Below are positions 24,423 through 24,608 of a stretch of DNA of 24,608 bases, one piece after another. The position numbers and the translations under genes were made by a program. Within the stretch, counting starts at the first letter, position 1; each line of letters begins with the position of its first letter. The notes below the pieces were generated by a model. That model saw nothing but the letters and a program-made list of their open reading frames with translations, ran no database searches and was not told where the DNA came from. The stretch covers positions 1-24,608 of the forward strand of contig JAUWYH010000002.1 in the NCBI GenBank assembly GCA_030615975.1. Direction: 5' to 3'. The DNA comes from Candidatus Aminicenantota bacterium (GTDB lineage: Bacteria > Acidobacteriota > Aminicenantia > Aminicenantales > Aminicenantaceae).

Positions 24423-24608
24423 GGCTTTGTCCTAAAGTGACGGGATATAAATTAGGAATAAAAGGTACAGGGAAATGTCGGAGCGGCATTGAAGATTTAG
24501 CCTTCCTGAACCGTTCTTCGAGGGAATCCGACGCTAACTTGGAGGGGGAACAGCTTCGCTTTCCCCCTTCCAACGGTCGCCTCATTCCATGAGGCTCCCT
24601 GCCTCCCC
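24423..24608. repeat. Terminal inverted repeat, right copy
   Basis: This is the reverse complement of bases 1-186 with 184 of 186 positions matching. Its inner edge begins GGCTTTGTCC and lies about 111 bases upstream of the start codon of the cPGS-like gene, just beyond that gene's likely promoter. In both copies the unique sequence lies on the same side of the repeat, so the two copies point outward identically. A window ending inside the same repeat at both sides is what an assembler leaves when a multi-copy element blocks extension. Confidence 0.93.

Noticed and set aside
1..24608. A 24-kb composite transposon, linear plasmid or phage flanked by terminal inverted repeats
   Set aside because: The cargo is chromosomal housekeeping genes, with no transposase, replication or phage genes. 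The identical 141 outer bases are better explained by assembly at a repeat.

Overview
The window is a gene-dense bacterial chromosomal segment of moderate to low GC content (my impression is low-to-mid 40s %; I did not count). It carries about 16 protein genes, with no tRNA, rRNA or CRISPR array and no complete insertion sequence that I can find. The gene set mixes housekeeping functions (GMP synthase, replicative DNA polymerase III alpha, valyl-tRNA synthetase, biotin ligase, type III pantothenate kinase, RNase R, a cell-wall amidase) with genes typical of anaerobes. The latter are a multi-cluster membrane ferredoxin, a DUF362 protein, an archaeal-type phosphoglycerate mutase, carbamate kinase with ornithine carbamoyltransferase, and a homologue of methanogen cyclic 2,3-diphosphoglycerate synthetase. 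This suggests an uncultivated anaerobic bacterium. A deep lineage such as Candidatus Aminicenantes would fit, but that is a guess from gene content, not a demonstrated placement.

Layout. (1) Positions 1-186 are one copy of a repeat that recurs inverted at 24423-24608, so the window is bounded by inverted copies of one element. (2) Positions 197-5123, minus strand: phosphoglycerate mutase, N-acetylmuramoyl-L-alanine amidase, DUF362 protein and a NapH-NapG-like polyferredoxin, tightly packed towards the left end. (3) A short divergent promoter region at 5124-5209 has two well-formed promoters so close to their start codons that both mRNAs should be leaderless or nearly so. (4) Positions 5210-19052, plus strand: guaA, dnaE, a degenerate receiver protein, valS, birA, coaX, an unknown 214-residue protein, rnr, and a SelB-like protein that lacks its GTPase. 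(5) Positions 19059-24311, minus strand: a cotranscribed set of cPGS-like GTPase, carbamate kinase, ornithine carbamoyltransferase and a large unrecognised 687-residue protein, read from a good promoter at 24389-24417.

How the genes may work together. Ornithine carbamoyltransferase and carbamate kinase overlap or abut each other and the cPGS-like protein. This suggests carbamoyl-phosphate is turned over for ATP or for nitrogen handling. The ferredoxin/DUF362 pair looks like an exported or membrane redox module, since both carry twin-arginine motifs. RNase R and the SelB-like RNA-binding protein are translationally coupled by a 4-nt overlap, which suggests a shared role in RNA.

The most unusual items are the stand-alone SelB C-terminal protein coupled to RNase R, the unrecognised 687-residue protein at the end of the carbamoyl-phosphate operon, and the highly structured repeat at both ends. 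The outer 141 bases of the two repeat copies are identical and the first difference is at base 142. This looks like a de Bruijn assembly (k=141) that stopped inside a dispersed repeat, so the window is probably one complete contig.
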